35,832 bases of DNA, taken from positions 1 through 35,832 of the forward strand of contig JANTGB010000001.1 of assembly GCA_024763115.1 (NCBI GenBank), read 5' to 3'. Within the stretch, counting starts at the first letter, position 1, and every line of letters starts with the position of its first letter. The notes under the pieces are model-generated. The model was not told the origin of the DNA. It did no database searches and worked only from the letters and a program-made list of their open reading frames with translations. A program made the translations under genes and the position numbers. Of the stretch, positions 23,457-31,386 are shown piece after piece. This stretch comes from Desulfobulbaceae bacterium (GTDB lineage: Bacteria > Desulfobacterota > Desulfobulbia > Desulfobulbales > SURF-16).

Positions 23457-24206
23457 GTGCTAAGGAAAATACTGCTGGTAGACAGTTCGGAAATAATGCG
23501 GAGAATTCTCCGGGGAATGCTTCTGGCCAATGTCGATGACGCCCAGGTAATTGAGGCCGGCGATGCCTTAACGGCAAAAGATAAAATGAATCAGGAAGAA
23601 ATACATATAATCCTCTACTCCTGGGAAACATCTGATCAGGATAGCCTGAACGCTTTTCCGGATCAACAGAAAAACGACTCCCCTCCCCTTCTTCTTCTCG
23701 TTTCCCGGAATCAGGAACAACACATCAAAAAAAACCAAAAAAACAGCATAGAGTATCTTGTTATTCCCTGCTCAGCCGAAAAACTGGCCAGGCGGATCAA
23801 TCGCTTATGCAACCCCGTAACCCTGAGAAGCAATAAAAGATACAGCCTGAAAGATTCATCCATAATTATTCAACAGAAAAGTGAACAATTCCCCGGCATC
23901 CTGATAAACATAAGTTTCAGCGGGTTATTATGTGTTTTTGATTTTAACGAAGCATATAATTGGACTCAACCTTTAAATATTCAAGCTAAGATCAGTCTAG
24001 ACGACAAAATTATCACTATTGACGGCTTATATTCCCGGCTTGTCCGTCTTCAGGTAATTGAAACCAATCCTGATTTTACCCCGAAAAAAATCAAAACAGC
24101 CTTTGAATTTATCCAGCAACCGAGCAGGGAAAACAAAAATCTTTTACGCGAGGTATTTAACTGGTCGGAAAATCGTGAAAAACTGCTGAAGATAGAGTCA
24201 GGATAA
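23457..24206 (+). CDS. Degenerate receiver domain fused to a PilZ domain
   Basis: The 249-residue protein has an N-terminal receiver-like fold (about 1-120, MLRKILLVDSSEIMRRILRG). It lacks the phosphoacceptor aspartate (IILYSWETSD where LxxDxxMP is expected) and the usual KP pair (VIPCSAEK), so it is unlikely to be phosphorylated. A C-terminal PilZ domain (about 125-215) has RxxxR as RSNKR and the NxSxxG motif as NISFSG, the two parts that bind cyclic di-GMP. It is therefore a probable c-di-GMP effector. The start is GTG with AAGGAG 8 bases upstream. It ends 1 base before pgl, so the two are co-transcribed, though no functional link is evident. Confidence 0.78.
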   Translation: MLRKILLVDSSEIMRRILRGMLLANVDDAQVIEAGDALTAKDKMNQEEIHIILYSWETSDQDSLNAFPDQQKNDSPPLLLLVSRNQEQHIKKNQKNSIEYLVIPCSAEKLARRINRLCNPVTLRSNKRYSLKDSSIIIQQKSEQFPGILINISFSGLLCVFDFNEAYNWTQPLNIQAKISLDDKIITIDGLYSRLVRLQVIETNPDFTPKKIKTAFEFIQQPSRENKNLLREVFNWSENREKLLKIESG

Positions 24207-24207
24207 A

Positions 24208-24903
24208 ATGAAAAATCTGCGTGATTTTCCTGACAGACATTTCCTTGCAAAGGAGCTCGCCAATAAGGTGGCTTCACTGCTGGCTAAAGGCATTAAACAA
24301 AACGGCATTGCAAGCCTTGCCGTTTCCGGCGGATCAACGCCGGTGGAGCTGTTTGAACGTCTGTCCGGCATGGATATCCCCTGGAAGAATGTAGTGATAT
24401 CCCAGGTGGATGAACGATGGGTGAGCCCTGATGACAAAGATTCCAATGAAAGGCTGGTTCGCACTCATCTGCTGAAGCACAAGGCTGTTGTCGCCCAATT
24501 TTCCGGGATGAAAAATGATGCTGCCACAGCGGGTCAAGGGGAAATTAAGTGCGAAGAACAGCTTAAAAAGGTGCCGCTGCCCTTTGATGTCCTGATTCTC
24601 GGCATGGGCGACGACGGCCACACTGCCTCACTGTTTCCAGGCGCGAAAAAACTTTTCGCTGCAACTGATATGAACTCCGGCCGAACCTGCATGGCCCTGG
24701 CTCCGGTCACAGCGCCCCATGAACGTATGAGCCTTACCCTGCCTGTGATCCTATCGGCAAACAATATCTTTCTCCATATCGTCGGCCGGGCGAAAAGAGA
24801 AGTATTAGAACGAGCCATGGCTGACGGGCCTGCTGAAAAAATGCCCATACGTTTTGTGTTGCGCCAGGAAAAAAACCCGGTGTCGGTTTACTGGGCGCCG
24901 TAA
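24208..24903 (+). CDS. pgl: 6-phosphogluconolactonase
   Basis: The 231-residue enzyme hydrolyses 6-phosphogluconolactone in the oxidative pentose phosphate pathway. Family signatures are VSGGSTPVELFERLS (phosphate site), QVDERWVSPDDKDSNERLV and ILGMGDDGHTASLFPG, which carries the catalytic histidine region. This combination fits the short DevB/Pgl type rather than NagB. No glucose-6-phosphate dehydrogenase gene is adjacent. AGGA overlaps the end of the PilZ gene, and a strong terminator follows. Confidence 0.93.
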   Translation: MKNLRDFPDRHFLAKELANKVASLLAKGIKQNGIASLAVSGGSTPVELFERLSGMDIPWKNVVISQVDERWVSPDDKDSNERLVRTHLLKHKAVVAQFSGMKNDAATAGQGEIKCEEQLKKVPLPFDVLILGMGDDGHTASLFPGAKKLFAATDMNSGRTCMALAPVTAPHERMSLTLPVILSANNIFLHIVGRAKREVLERAMADGPAEKMPIRFVLRQEKNPVSVYWAP

Positions 24904-24904
24904 C

Positions 24905-24948
24905 AAAAAAAGCCACTCAATGTCAGATAACACCGAGTGACTTTTTTT
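24905..24948. terminator. Bidirectional intrinsic terminator
   Basis: AAAAAAAGCCACTC (24905-24918) pairs with GAGTGACTTTTTTT (24935-24948), 13 of 14 bases with one A-C mismatch. It has A-run and T-run flanks, so it works for pgl on the plus strand and for the ompH-like gene on the minus strand. Confidence 0.85.
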
Positions 24949-24960
24949 GAATTACTGCCA

Positions 24961-25515
24961 TTATTTCTTATACTTTTTATCCAGCATGGCCCGAACATCA
25001 TTACTGATATCTATTTCATCTGTTGCGTAAAGCAAGCCTATCCTTGAGCGTAAACCCTTTCTGGTGTTCTCCAGGATCAAGGTATAGTCCTTTGTCTTGC
25101 CGATTTCATTAATAACCTCATGCAACATTTTCAGGATAGGTTCCATTTCTTTTTTTTCAAGCTGCTTTAACTCAAACTGAGCATCTTCTGTTTTCAGTTT
25201 GTATTCCCGCATTTTTTTCTGGTAATCCCGTTCTTTTCCCTGGCGTATCTCATCGCTCCAGACAGAACCTTTTTTTTCTATTTCAAGTCGTAATGCTTCC
25301 AGATCATCCTGATCCTTTTTAAACTTATTCTGAAATTTTTGAACTTCGTTTTCCAGAACTTTCTGGGCATCCTGCCCGGCCTTTGATTGAGCCAGGACAT
25401 CTTGAAGACTGATAGTCGCAATTTTAACTTCGCCGGCAGATGAATCTTTAATTAAACCAAACATAAAAACTGAACAAACAACACAGACAACCATCAAAAT
25501 TTTATAAAAACGCAT
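24961..25515 (-). CDS. Skp/OmpH-family periplasmic chaperone-like protein
   Basis: The 184-residue protein has an N-terminal signal peptide (hydrophobic to about residue 25, ending near DSSAG). It then shows the Skp pattern: a short strand VKIATISLQDVLAQSKAGQ, a long charged coiled coil (about 45-130) and a closing ENTRKGLRSRIGLLYA segment. Skp trimers hold unfolded outer-membrane proteins in the periplasm. Many deltaproteobacteria have several OmpH-like paralogues of unclear role, and this one is not beside bamA or lpxD. The GGAG inside ATGGAG (25527) is well spaced for ATG 25515, which I prefer as the start. Confidence 0.8.
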   Translation of the reverse strand: MRFYKILMVVCVVCSVFMFGLIKDSSAGEVKIATISLQDVLAQSKAGQDAQKVLENEVQKFQNKFKKDQDDLEALRLEIEKKGSVWSDEIRQGKERDYQKKMREYKLKTEDAQFELKQLEKKEMEPILKMLHEVINEIGKTKDYTLILENTRKGLRSRIGLLYATDEIDISNDVRAMLDKKYKK

Positions 25516-25648
25516 TAAATACTCCATTTTTTCTAGTCATAAAAAAAGAGCGCAAATTCTTATTTCTCCACAAGGGAGAGCAGACAATTTACACTCACGA
25601 AACAAAAAGGTGCTGAACTTATTTTTGCCAACTAGTAAAAACCTGTTT

Positions 25649-25729
25649 CACCATGAAGCGCATGAAGGATACGAAGAAAAAATGAAAAATCAACTTGTTA
25701 ACTTCATGCTCTTCATGAGCTTCATGGTG
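25649..25729. repeat. Long CACCATGAAG inverted repeat
   Basis: CACCATGAAGCGCATGAAG (25649-25667) pairs with CTTCATGAGCTTCATGGTG (25711-25729), 18 of 19 bases, with a 43-base loop. It lies just after the pal stop codon and before the ompH-like gene. The internal units ATGAAG/CTTCATG repeat several times. A related AAAACCTGTTT.ACCATGA occurs near 23326. It may stop or shield the pal transcript. Confidence 0.6.
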
Positions 25730-25740
25730 AGTTAAGTCTT

Positions 25741-26310
25741 TTAACGACTGAAGACAAAATCATCCCGCCGATTCTGGGCCCAGACAAACTCATCATGCCC
25801 ATGAACCAATGGTTTTTCCTCGCCATAACTGATGGTCATAATTCGACCGGCATCCACGCCGAGATTAGTTAAATATTTTTTGGCGCTCTGGGCCCGGCGC
25901 TCCCCAAGAGCCATATTATATTCCTGGGTGCCGCGCTCATCGCAATTTCCCTGAATTATAATTTCGGCTCGCATGTTATCCTTAAGAAAAGCGCCGTTTG
26001 TTTCTATCCGGCTGACCTGATCTTCCTTGATATTAGATTTGTCAAAATCAAAATATACCGGCAGCATTGGGGCATGAGTACGTGCCTCGGAAATTGTTCC
26101 GCCGAATTCCGGAGTAACCGGAGTTGAGGTAATTGATTCTTCGGTACCTGGGTTTTCTCCGACATCAACAACCACTTCAGCAACCGGTTGCTTCTCTGTA
26201 GACACGGCAGGCTCCGATTCGACTTGTTTTTTAGCACAACCTCCGGTTAATAAAGATATAGATACGACTACTGACCCTAATGCCAGGATATGAAATAACT
26301 TTTTTCGCAT
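25741..26310 (-). CDS. pal: Peptidoglycan-associated lipoprotein Pal
   Basis: The 189-residue protein has a lipoprotein signal peptide with lipobox LTGGC (Cys25), a flexible acidic linker (about 26-80), and an OmpA-type peptidoglycan-binding domain. The key stretches are PVYFDFDKSNI, IIIQGNCDERGTQEYNMALG and ERRAQSAKKYL. Pal anchors the outer membrane to peptidoglycan as part of the Tol-Pal system. No tolB or tolQRA genes are adjacent; pal is followed by an ompH-like gene after a 225-base gap with a large hairpin. AAGGAGG lies 5 bases before the ATG. Confidence 0.93.
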   Translation of the reverse strand: MRKKLFHILALGSVVVSISLLTGGCAKKQVESEPAVSTEKQPVAEVVVDVGENPGTEESITSTPVTPEFGGTISEARTHAPMLPVYFDFDKSNIKEDQVSRIETNGAFLKDNMRAEIIIQGNCDERGTQEYNMALGERRAQSAKKYLTNLGVDAGRIMTISYGEEKPLVHGHDEFVWAQNRRDDFVFSR

Positions 26311-26588
26311 TTTTTCCTCCTTTTATGAACGAAAAACTTTCAATTATTTGAATTTTGACTGATTCTCAAAATAATGACAGGGCAAATAAGACAAACTTCT
26401 ACAAAAGCTATTACCCCAAAGATGTTTTTATTTTACAGGGAATTGAAACCTCGATGAAAGACACTAAAAAAAATAAAAACCGCAGGTTTTCATTTTGATG
26501 ATTTATAGGTTACACTATAAAAAACATCCTTGAAATTCAACGTTTTTTTACTATTTTTAAAAAGAAAATTCAAATTAGTGTTTAATTT

Positions 26589-28796
26589 ATGAAAAAAAAT
26601 CTTAACGCCCATATAGACCACGATGAAATTTCAGCAAAAATGATTTCAACTAATCAGTGGGGAACCTTTTTCGGCGTTTCCCAGGAGGTGCTGGATAGTG
26701 TATGGAAAAATTTAACAGATGCTGCCGGAAATTCAGTAACTTATATTTCCATGGAAATCGGAGCCGACCGGGATGTATATCATCCAATTAAAAATATGCT
26801 CCAGGAGCTGGATTTAGATGACAGTACCAATAAGATCCTGAACCATTACAGCAAATTATTTCTGTACGGGCCTGAAAAAATTCCTAACTACAGCGGTGGC
26901 CTGGGGATTCTTGCCGGCGACTCCCTGAAAAGTTTTGCCGACCTGAAAATACCTGTTACGGCGATTTCCCTGCTGTATAGAAAGGGATATTTTTCCCAGC
27001 TGGTGGATTCCCGTATAGGCCAGATAGTTACCGTAACGGAATGGTCGCCCGAGACTACTCCTTCCCTTTACCTGCTCAAAGACCCGGATAATCACAATTT
27101 ACCCCTGGAAATCCAGGTTCCTTTTTTTGATGAAAACGACAAACAGATTATGGCCCGTGCCCAGCTCTGGCTGAAAATGGAGGTCAGTAATAATCTGGAT
27201 TTTTTTGTTCCGGAAATTCTTCTTGATTATAGTATTCCCGCCTCACCGGCCTGCATCCGGGATGTGGGGCAACACCTGTATGACAGCAGTTCGGAAAGAA
27301 CAAAAATATTGCAACGCCGTCTGCTGGGCGCGGGAATCATTCCCACCATGGAGGCCCTGGGCATCACTTCAAAGACTATTCACCTGAATGAACAGCATGG
27401 AGTGGTGGTGGTTTTGCAATTAATCAGCAGGTGGCTGGAGAAAAAGCTTGGCCATGATTACCGGAACAAGGCCACTGACAATGATATAACTGCCGCCGCA
27501 GAAGAAGTCGCCAAAAACATTATCTTCACCATTCATACCCCGGTCAAGGCCGGTCACGACCGCTTTGACAAACAGATATTCGGTCAGATAGGCCATACTT
27601 TCTGCCAGAGGATTCTCCATATCCTGGCCAGTGACAGTGAACATCCTGATTTCTATAACTTCACAAATCTAGCTCTCCGGGTAAACCGTACCACGAACAG
27701 TGTCAGCAGGCTACATAAACTTGTTACTCAAAAACAATTTCCCCAATATGCTGAAAAAATTACTGCCATTACCAATGGCGTCCATCATCTTACCTGGATA
27801 AGTCAGGCCAAGGCTGAAGTATATAACTCCTTTTTCGAACTGAAAAACTGGCAGGACAGACCGGATGTTTTCGCTAATGCCGGACTGCTGTTCAATAACA
27901 AGAAATTCCGAACCTATCTTGAAGAGGCCTGGCATTCCGACACCAAAAGTCTTACGGATTATATCAACAATATGCTGGTTGAACATCGTAAGCAGATGCA
28001 TGAGACCTGGATTGATCCGCCGAATTATCTTTCCCATCTGGATACCGGGGACAGAAACTTGAATCCCGACGTTTTTACCATTGGCTTTGCCCGTCGTTTT
28101 TCCACCTACAAACGGGCGGATCTTATTTTTGAAGACATTGACATCCTGGCCGATATAATTGTCAGTAAAAACTTTCCGGTTAACTTTGTCTTTGCCGGCA
28201 AGGCTCACCCTTCGGATGATCCCGGCCAATCGCTGATAAAACTTATCCTTGATATCCAGGAAGACCTGTACCGCAAATCAAATGGCCTGGCCAAGGTAGT
28301 ATTTATCCCCGGTTATGATATGAAAATCGCCAAAATGATGGTCAGCGGCGTCCATGCCTGGTTGAACAACCCCAAACGTCCCCTTGAGGCCAGCGGTACC
28401 AGCGGGATGAAGGCCGCCTTAAACGGTATTCCCAATATAAGTACTATGGATGGCTGGTGGGTTGAGGGTTATCACGACGGCCTGACCGGCTGGAAATTCG
28501 GCTACGAGTCAGGTATTGATGAAAATTCGTTCAGTGAAGCCCCTTCAGCTCTCCTTTACGCTGAAGATTCAGCCTCTTTTTACCGGGTCTTTGTCAAAAT
28601 TCTTGAAATGTTCTATACTCCGGAACTTCATCCCCGGTATATTGATAAATGCATAATGAATCTCAAACTGAACTCACCAATCTTCAACAGCCACCGGATG
28701 GCAGCGGAATATTGCAAGCGTTACCAGTTGAAATTGCCCCCCCAGGTTAATAAAAAGCTGAAAAATTTACGAAAAATTTACAACTCGGATCTGTAA
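26589..28796 (+). CDS. glgP: Alpha-glucan (glycogen) phosphorylase
   Basis: The 735-residue GT35 enzyme cleaves alpha-1,4-glucan with phosphate to give glucose-1-phosphate. The active-site stretch RPLEASGTSGMKAALNG holds the pyridoxal-phosphate lysine (Lys608), followed by NISTMDGWWVEG. Other family blocks are IPNYSGGLGILAGDSLKSFAD, HLNEQHGVVVV, ITNGVHHLTW and GFARRFSTYKRADL. It is somewhat shorter than E. coli GlgP (about 815) and begins directly with the NQWGTFF region, like the compact bacterial phosphorylases. No other glycogen genes adjoin. The ATG at 26589 lacks a clear ribosome binding site. Upstream, 26311-26588 is a divergent A/T-rich region shared with pal. Confidence 0.92.
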   Translation: MKKNLNAHIDHDEISAKMISTNQWGTFFGVSQEVLDSVWKNLTDAAGNSVTYISMEIGADRDVYHPIKNMLQELDLDDSTNKILNHYSKLFLYGPEKIPNYSGGLGILAGDSLKSFADLKIPVTAISLLYRKGYFSQLVDSRIGQIVTVTEWSPETTPSLYLLKDPDNHNLPLEIQVPFFDENDKQIMARAQLWLKMEVSNNLDFFVPEILLDYSIPASPACIRDVGQHLYDSSSERTKILQRRLLGAGIIPTMEALGITSKTIHLNEQHGVVVVLQLISRWLEKKLGHDYRNKATDNDITAAAEEVAKNIIFTIHTPVKAGHDRFDKQIFGQIGHTFCQRILHILASDSEHPDFYNFTNLALRVNRTTNSVSRLHKLVTQKQFPQYAEKITAITNGVHHLTWISQAKAEVYNSFFELKNWQDRPDVFANAGLLFNNKKFRTYLEEAWHSDTKSLTDYINNMLVEHRKQMHETWIDPPNYLSHLDTGDRNLNPDVFTIGFARRFSTYKRADLIFEDIDILADIIVSKNFPVNFVFAGKAHPSDDPGQSLIKLILDIQEDLYRKSNGLAKVVFIPGYDMKIAKMMVSGVHAWLNNPKRPLEASGTSGMKAALNGIPNISTMDGWWVEGYHDGLTGWKFGYESGIDENSFSEAPSALLYAEDSASFYRVFVKILEMFYTPELHPRYIDKCIMNLKLNSPIFNSHRMAAEYCKRYQLKLPPQVNKKLKNLRKIYNSDL

Positions 28797-28803
28797 AGAA
28801 TTT

Positions 28804-28889
28804 GTAACTGGTCAGCCGCACTTCAGCTGAACAGTTACAGGGCAATGGTTTGAGCAGTTTTTCGACTCTTGCTTAATAATTGCAAAAAA
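28804..28889 (+). repeat. Minimal TIR hairpin plus adjoining dispersed repeat
   Basis: GTAACTG (28804-28810), TCAGC (28812-28816), loop, GCTGA (28826-28830) and CAGTTAC (28832-28838) form a 35-base hairpin. Its ends match the termini of the 2585-2736 element. Immediately after it, ATGGTTTGAGCAGTTTTTCG with CTTGCTTAATAATTGCAAA (28845-28889) is the partner of 17529-17572. It lies 8 bases past the glgP stop and could help end that transcript. Confidence 0.55.
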
Positions 28890-28930
28890 TTTTCATGATT
28901 CCGGCCTGATTACCGATAAGCGGATCAGAT

Positions 28931-28967
28931 ATCGGAAGACGGAAGACAGAGAACGTAAGACGGAAAG
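28931..28967. repeat. GGAAGACGGAAGACAGAG simple repeat
   Basis: ATCGGAAGACGGAAGACAGA and the following ACGTAAGACGGAAAG are a purine-rich, roughly 7-base-period repeat. The same unit appears at 12884-12911 (inverted), 32344-32390 (inverted) and 35649-35685. Confidence 0.6.
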
Positions 28968-28992
28968 TTGATTTAATCCAGAGGAGAAATAA

Positions 28993-29877
28993 ATGAGCCA
29001 GGCAATCCGGAACCAGACAAACCTACCGGTAATGAACCTACCCTGTGGCTCGCGAAACTGCTGCCGCAAAGCCGGGGAATTTTCCTATCAGGAAGCTAAA
29101 TCAGCCGCAATATCCATTACTACGGATGAAGGCGATGTAGTGAGTCTTTCCAGCGCCGGCATCCGGGAAGCTGAATTTGCCCTTGATTATTGGCAGGACG
29201 ACAGGGGAAAATTAATGAATTTCACCACTACAAGTCTTAATGCCGGTTCATTCAACCTCTCGGTCGAGGGCGACTTAAACGAAGAAGAACTTCATGATAT
29301 CGGCATATTAATGGAAGATTTAACTGCTATTGCCGGCGATTTCTTCAACGGTAATCTTGAGGAGGCAATGACCGGCGCTTTAAATATCGGCGACCTGGGT
29401 TCCCTGGCAACTCTTTCCGCTACATTTAATCATTCTCTGGCGCTCAGCTCAAGTTATCTCAGTGAAAATCATCCCCTGCCGGCTGATGACCGGATTAAAG
29501 GTATGGCTGACGATTTCAAAGAACTGCTTAAAAATGAGGATCAGGATCTCTCATATGCGGAAATGATGCGGGCCCAATGGCAACAGATCAAAAACTTTAT
29601 TGAAGATATTCAGCAGGATGCCGGCCTGGAAGCGGAGAAAGAAAAAGCAAAGGCAACTGCCGGTGACGACAGCAATCTCAGCCCGATTGAAAAAATGATC
29701 GAAAAAATCAACAGGTTCAGCGGCAAACATCCTCGCCTTGCCGCCTTTTCCGCTCCGCTGGCCCACCAGGCAGTAAATGAGGCGGCACACCAATTTCCTT
29801 TACTGCCAACATCAGGTCTGCGCGATGGTATCAACCATGAAATCATGCAGAAAACTAATGACTGGATGACGGCCTGA
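28993..29877 (+). CDS. Hypothetical protein
   Basis: I do not recognise this 294-residue protein. It has no signal peptide or membrane helix. The first 30 residues include four cysteines (PCGSRNCC region). The middle (30-150) is a likely alpha/beta domain: FSYQEAKSAAISITTDEGDV, then an acidic helix pair around LNEEELHDIGILMEDLTAIA and GDFFNGNLEEAMTGALNIGD. The C-terminal third is charged and helical, with possible coiled coil at 185-245. GAGGAG lies 6 bases before the ATG, so the start is well supported. It ends 10 bases before ppsR, so the two are probably co-transcribed. Proteins with similar YQEAKSA...TTDEGD openings may exist in other deltaproteobacteria, but I cannot assign a function. 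Confidence 0.75.
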   Translation: MSQAIRNQTNLPVMNLPCGSRNCCRKAGEFSYQEAKSAAISITTDEGDVVSLSSAGIREAEFALDYWQDDRGKLMNFTTTSLNAGSFNLSVEGDLNEEELHDIGILMEDLTAIAGDFFNGNLEEAMTGALNIGDLGSLATLSATFNHSLALSSSYLSENHPLPADDRIKGMADDFKELLKNEDQDLSYAEMMRAQWQQIKNFIEDIQQDAGLEAEKEKAKATAGDDSNLSPIEKMIEKINRFSGKHPRLAAFSAPLAHQAVNEAAHQFPLLPTSGLRDGINHEIMQKTNDWMTA

Positions 29878-29887
29878 TCCGTCCATC

Positions 29888-30700
29888 ATGTGGAAATCAA
29901 AAGAAGTTTATTACATCTCAGACAGCACCGGCATTCTGGTCAGTAATATAGGCCGGGCAATTCTCTGCCAGTTCCCGGAAATAAGCTTCCAGGAAGAGCG
30001 CATTCCCTATGTCACCACTGTTGACCAGGCCGGAAAAGTTCTAAAAAAAATTTTAAAGCAATCCGCCGGCAGACGGCCACTGATTTTCTCGACAATTATT
30101 GATCCCAGGGTGCGGGAGGTTCTGCGCTCATCATCAGAGATAGAATATTTCGATCCTCTGGAATCATTGCTGGAAGGGCTGGAAAACAGCCTTGAAGCCA
30201 AGGCCCTGCGGGTACCTGGTTTTTCTCACCATATAAGCGATGTTTTAATGAATCGCCGGGTGGAGGCAATCCACTTCTGCCTGGATCATGACGATGGACA
30301 GAAACCGGATCAATATAATGATGCGGAGGTAATTATTTTAGGCGTTTCCCGTTCCGGCAAAACCCCGGTCAGTGTCTACCTTGCCACCCAGATGGGAATA
30401 AAATCAGCCAATTTTCCCTTAACCTCGGAATATCTTGACAGGTACCGCCTGCCGTCGGGAATTATCGCGAACATCAAACGAACCGTGGGCCTGACTATTA
30501 CCCCGGAATTACTGCACAGCATCAGGGAAAAAAGATATCCTGCCAGTAGTTATGCCAAACTTGCCACCTGCCGGGAAGAAATCCAGCAGGCCAAACAGAT
30601 TTACCTCAAATATAAAATCCCGGTTATCAAATCCTCCGGCAAATCAATTGAAGAAATTGCCACCCAGATATCCCAGCATCTCGAACTTACGAAGATTTAA
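29888..30700 (+). CDS. ppsR: PEP synthase / pyruvate phosphate dikinase regulatory protein (PPSR, DUF299)
   Basis: The 270-residue bifunctional ADP-dependent kinase and phosphate-dependent pyrophosphorylase inactivates and reactivates PEP synthase or pyruvate phosphate dikinase on a threonine. Signatures are YYISDSTGILVSNIGRAIL at the N-terminus and the P-loop-like VIILGVSRSGKTPVSVYLA (about 146-164), with NFPLT and GLTITPE following. No target dikinase gene is in the window. The ribosome binding site is weak, consistent with coupling to the upstream unknown gene 10 bases away. Its last 14 bases overlap, tail to tail, the small membrane-protein gene on the other strand. Confidence 0.92.
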   Translation: MWKSKEVYYISDSTGILVSNIGRAILCQFPEISFQEERIPYVTTVDQAGKVLKKILKQSAGRRPLIFSTIIDPRVREVLRSSSEIEYFDPLESLLEGLENSLEAKALRVPGFSHHISDVLMNRRVEAIHFCLDHDDGQKPDQYNDAEVIILGVSRSGKTPVSVYLATQMGIKSANFPLTSEYLDRYRLPSGIIANIKRTVGLTITPELLHSIREKRYPASSYAKLATCREEIQQAKQIYLKYKIPVIKSSGKSIEEIATQISQHLELTKI

Positions 30701-30848
30701 AGGCTGCAACAGCAGTTCTTGACTTCACAGCCGTCTTCCGCCCGACATAATCCCTGACAAAATAACCGGCCAGAACTCCGCCGATAATTCCAGCGGATAT
30801 TCTGACGACTGTTGCGCTTAGCCCCAGTAGACCAACCTTCCTTTTCAT
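30687..30848 (-). CDS. Small single-span membrane protein
   Basis: The 53-residue frame starts at ATG 30848, overlapping the TGA of the upstream Cys-rich gene (ATGA), which argues for real, coupled translation. It has a basic start (MKRKVG), one glycine-rich hydrophobic stretch (RISAGIIGGVLAGYFV, about 16-31) and a basic tail. The GxxxG-like spacing suggests helix packing. The orientation is unclear because both ends are basic. Function is unknown. It ends inside the 3' end of ppsR on the opposite strand. Confidence 0.6.
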   Translation of the reverse strand: MKRKVGLLGLSATVVRISAGIIGGVLAGYFVRDYVGRKTAVKSRTAVAAFKSS

Positions 30849-31360
30849 CTATTAATCCCCATTTCCGCCAGCAACACCTGCTCAAGCTCATACTGTTTCC
30901 TGAGTACGGCTGAGGCGGCTTTTTCCAACTCAAGAATAACCTGCGAAGGGTTAGCGGTTAAAATCTGTTGACAGTTATAATTAAGGCAGAACATGGGCTT
31001 TACCATTAAAATACAGCCCCTGTCACCCAGGTAACAGCATTCAAATGAATCATCGCGCTGTTTCCGCACATCCACCCCAAGCAAAAGATTGATCAGCAGC
31101 AGGACAGCATCTGTTTCATTGGCCATATAGGCGCTGCAGCACCCGCCATTCTTTTTTTGTCCACAGGCCGCACAGAGAGAAAACATGGTCATGGAGGCCA
31201 TCTGCTGCTTAAGGACATTGGCCAAAGTAACAAGGTCGGCAAGTTTCTCTTTTATTTCCGGGAGGAGTGCTGTGCCGGGCCCCATTTCCCGAAATATCCT
31301 ATGAGCATTGCGCCTCTTCTGTTCGACGCTGCTGTAAAAAAGGTCATCAAGGCTGAACAT
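30845..31360 (-). CDS. Cysteine-rich YkgJ-like putative metal-binding protein
   Basis: The 171-residue soluble protein has a helical N-terminal half (about 1-60) and then a cluster of cysteines: CAACGQKKNGGCC, later FECCYLGDRGC and MFCLNYNC. The order CxxC...CC...C...C with LGDRGC and KPMFCLNYNC resembles the YkgJ family, described as putative zinc- or iron-chelating, whose members end in a Cx2C-like RPxxCRxFPC block. The metal and role are unknown. ATG 31360 is chosen; a TTG at 31375 would add five residues. It lies 26 bases after fabD and shares an ATGA overlap with the small membrane protein downstream. Confidence 0.75.
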   Translation of the reverse strand: MFSLDDLFYSSVEQKRRNAHRIFREMGPGTALLPEIKEKLADLVTLANVLKQQMASMTMFSLCAACGQKKNGGCCSAYMANETDAVLLLINLLLGVDVRKQRDDSFECCYLGDRGCILMVKPMFCLNYNCQQILTANPSQVILELEKAASAVLRKQYELEQVLLAEMGINR

Positions 31361-31386
31361 TTCAGAAGCAGTCAATGCAGATCCGG

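Noticed and set aside
30697..30933. 78-codon minus-strand frame with several cysteines at its end
   Set aside because: It overlaps the Cys-rich gene and the 53-residue membrane-protein gene in another frame; the ATGA-coupled 53-residue frame is the better candidate.
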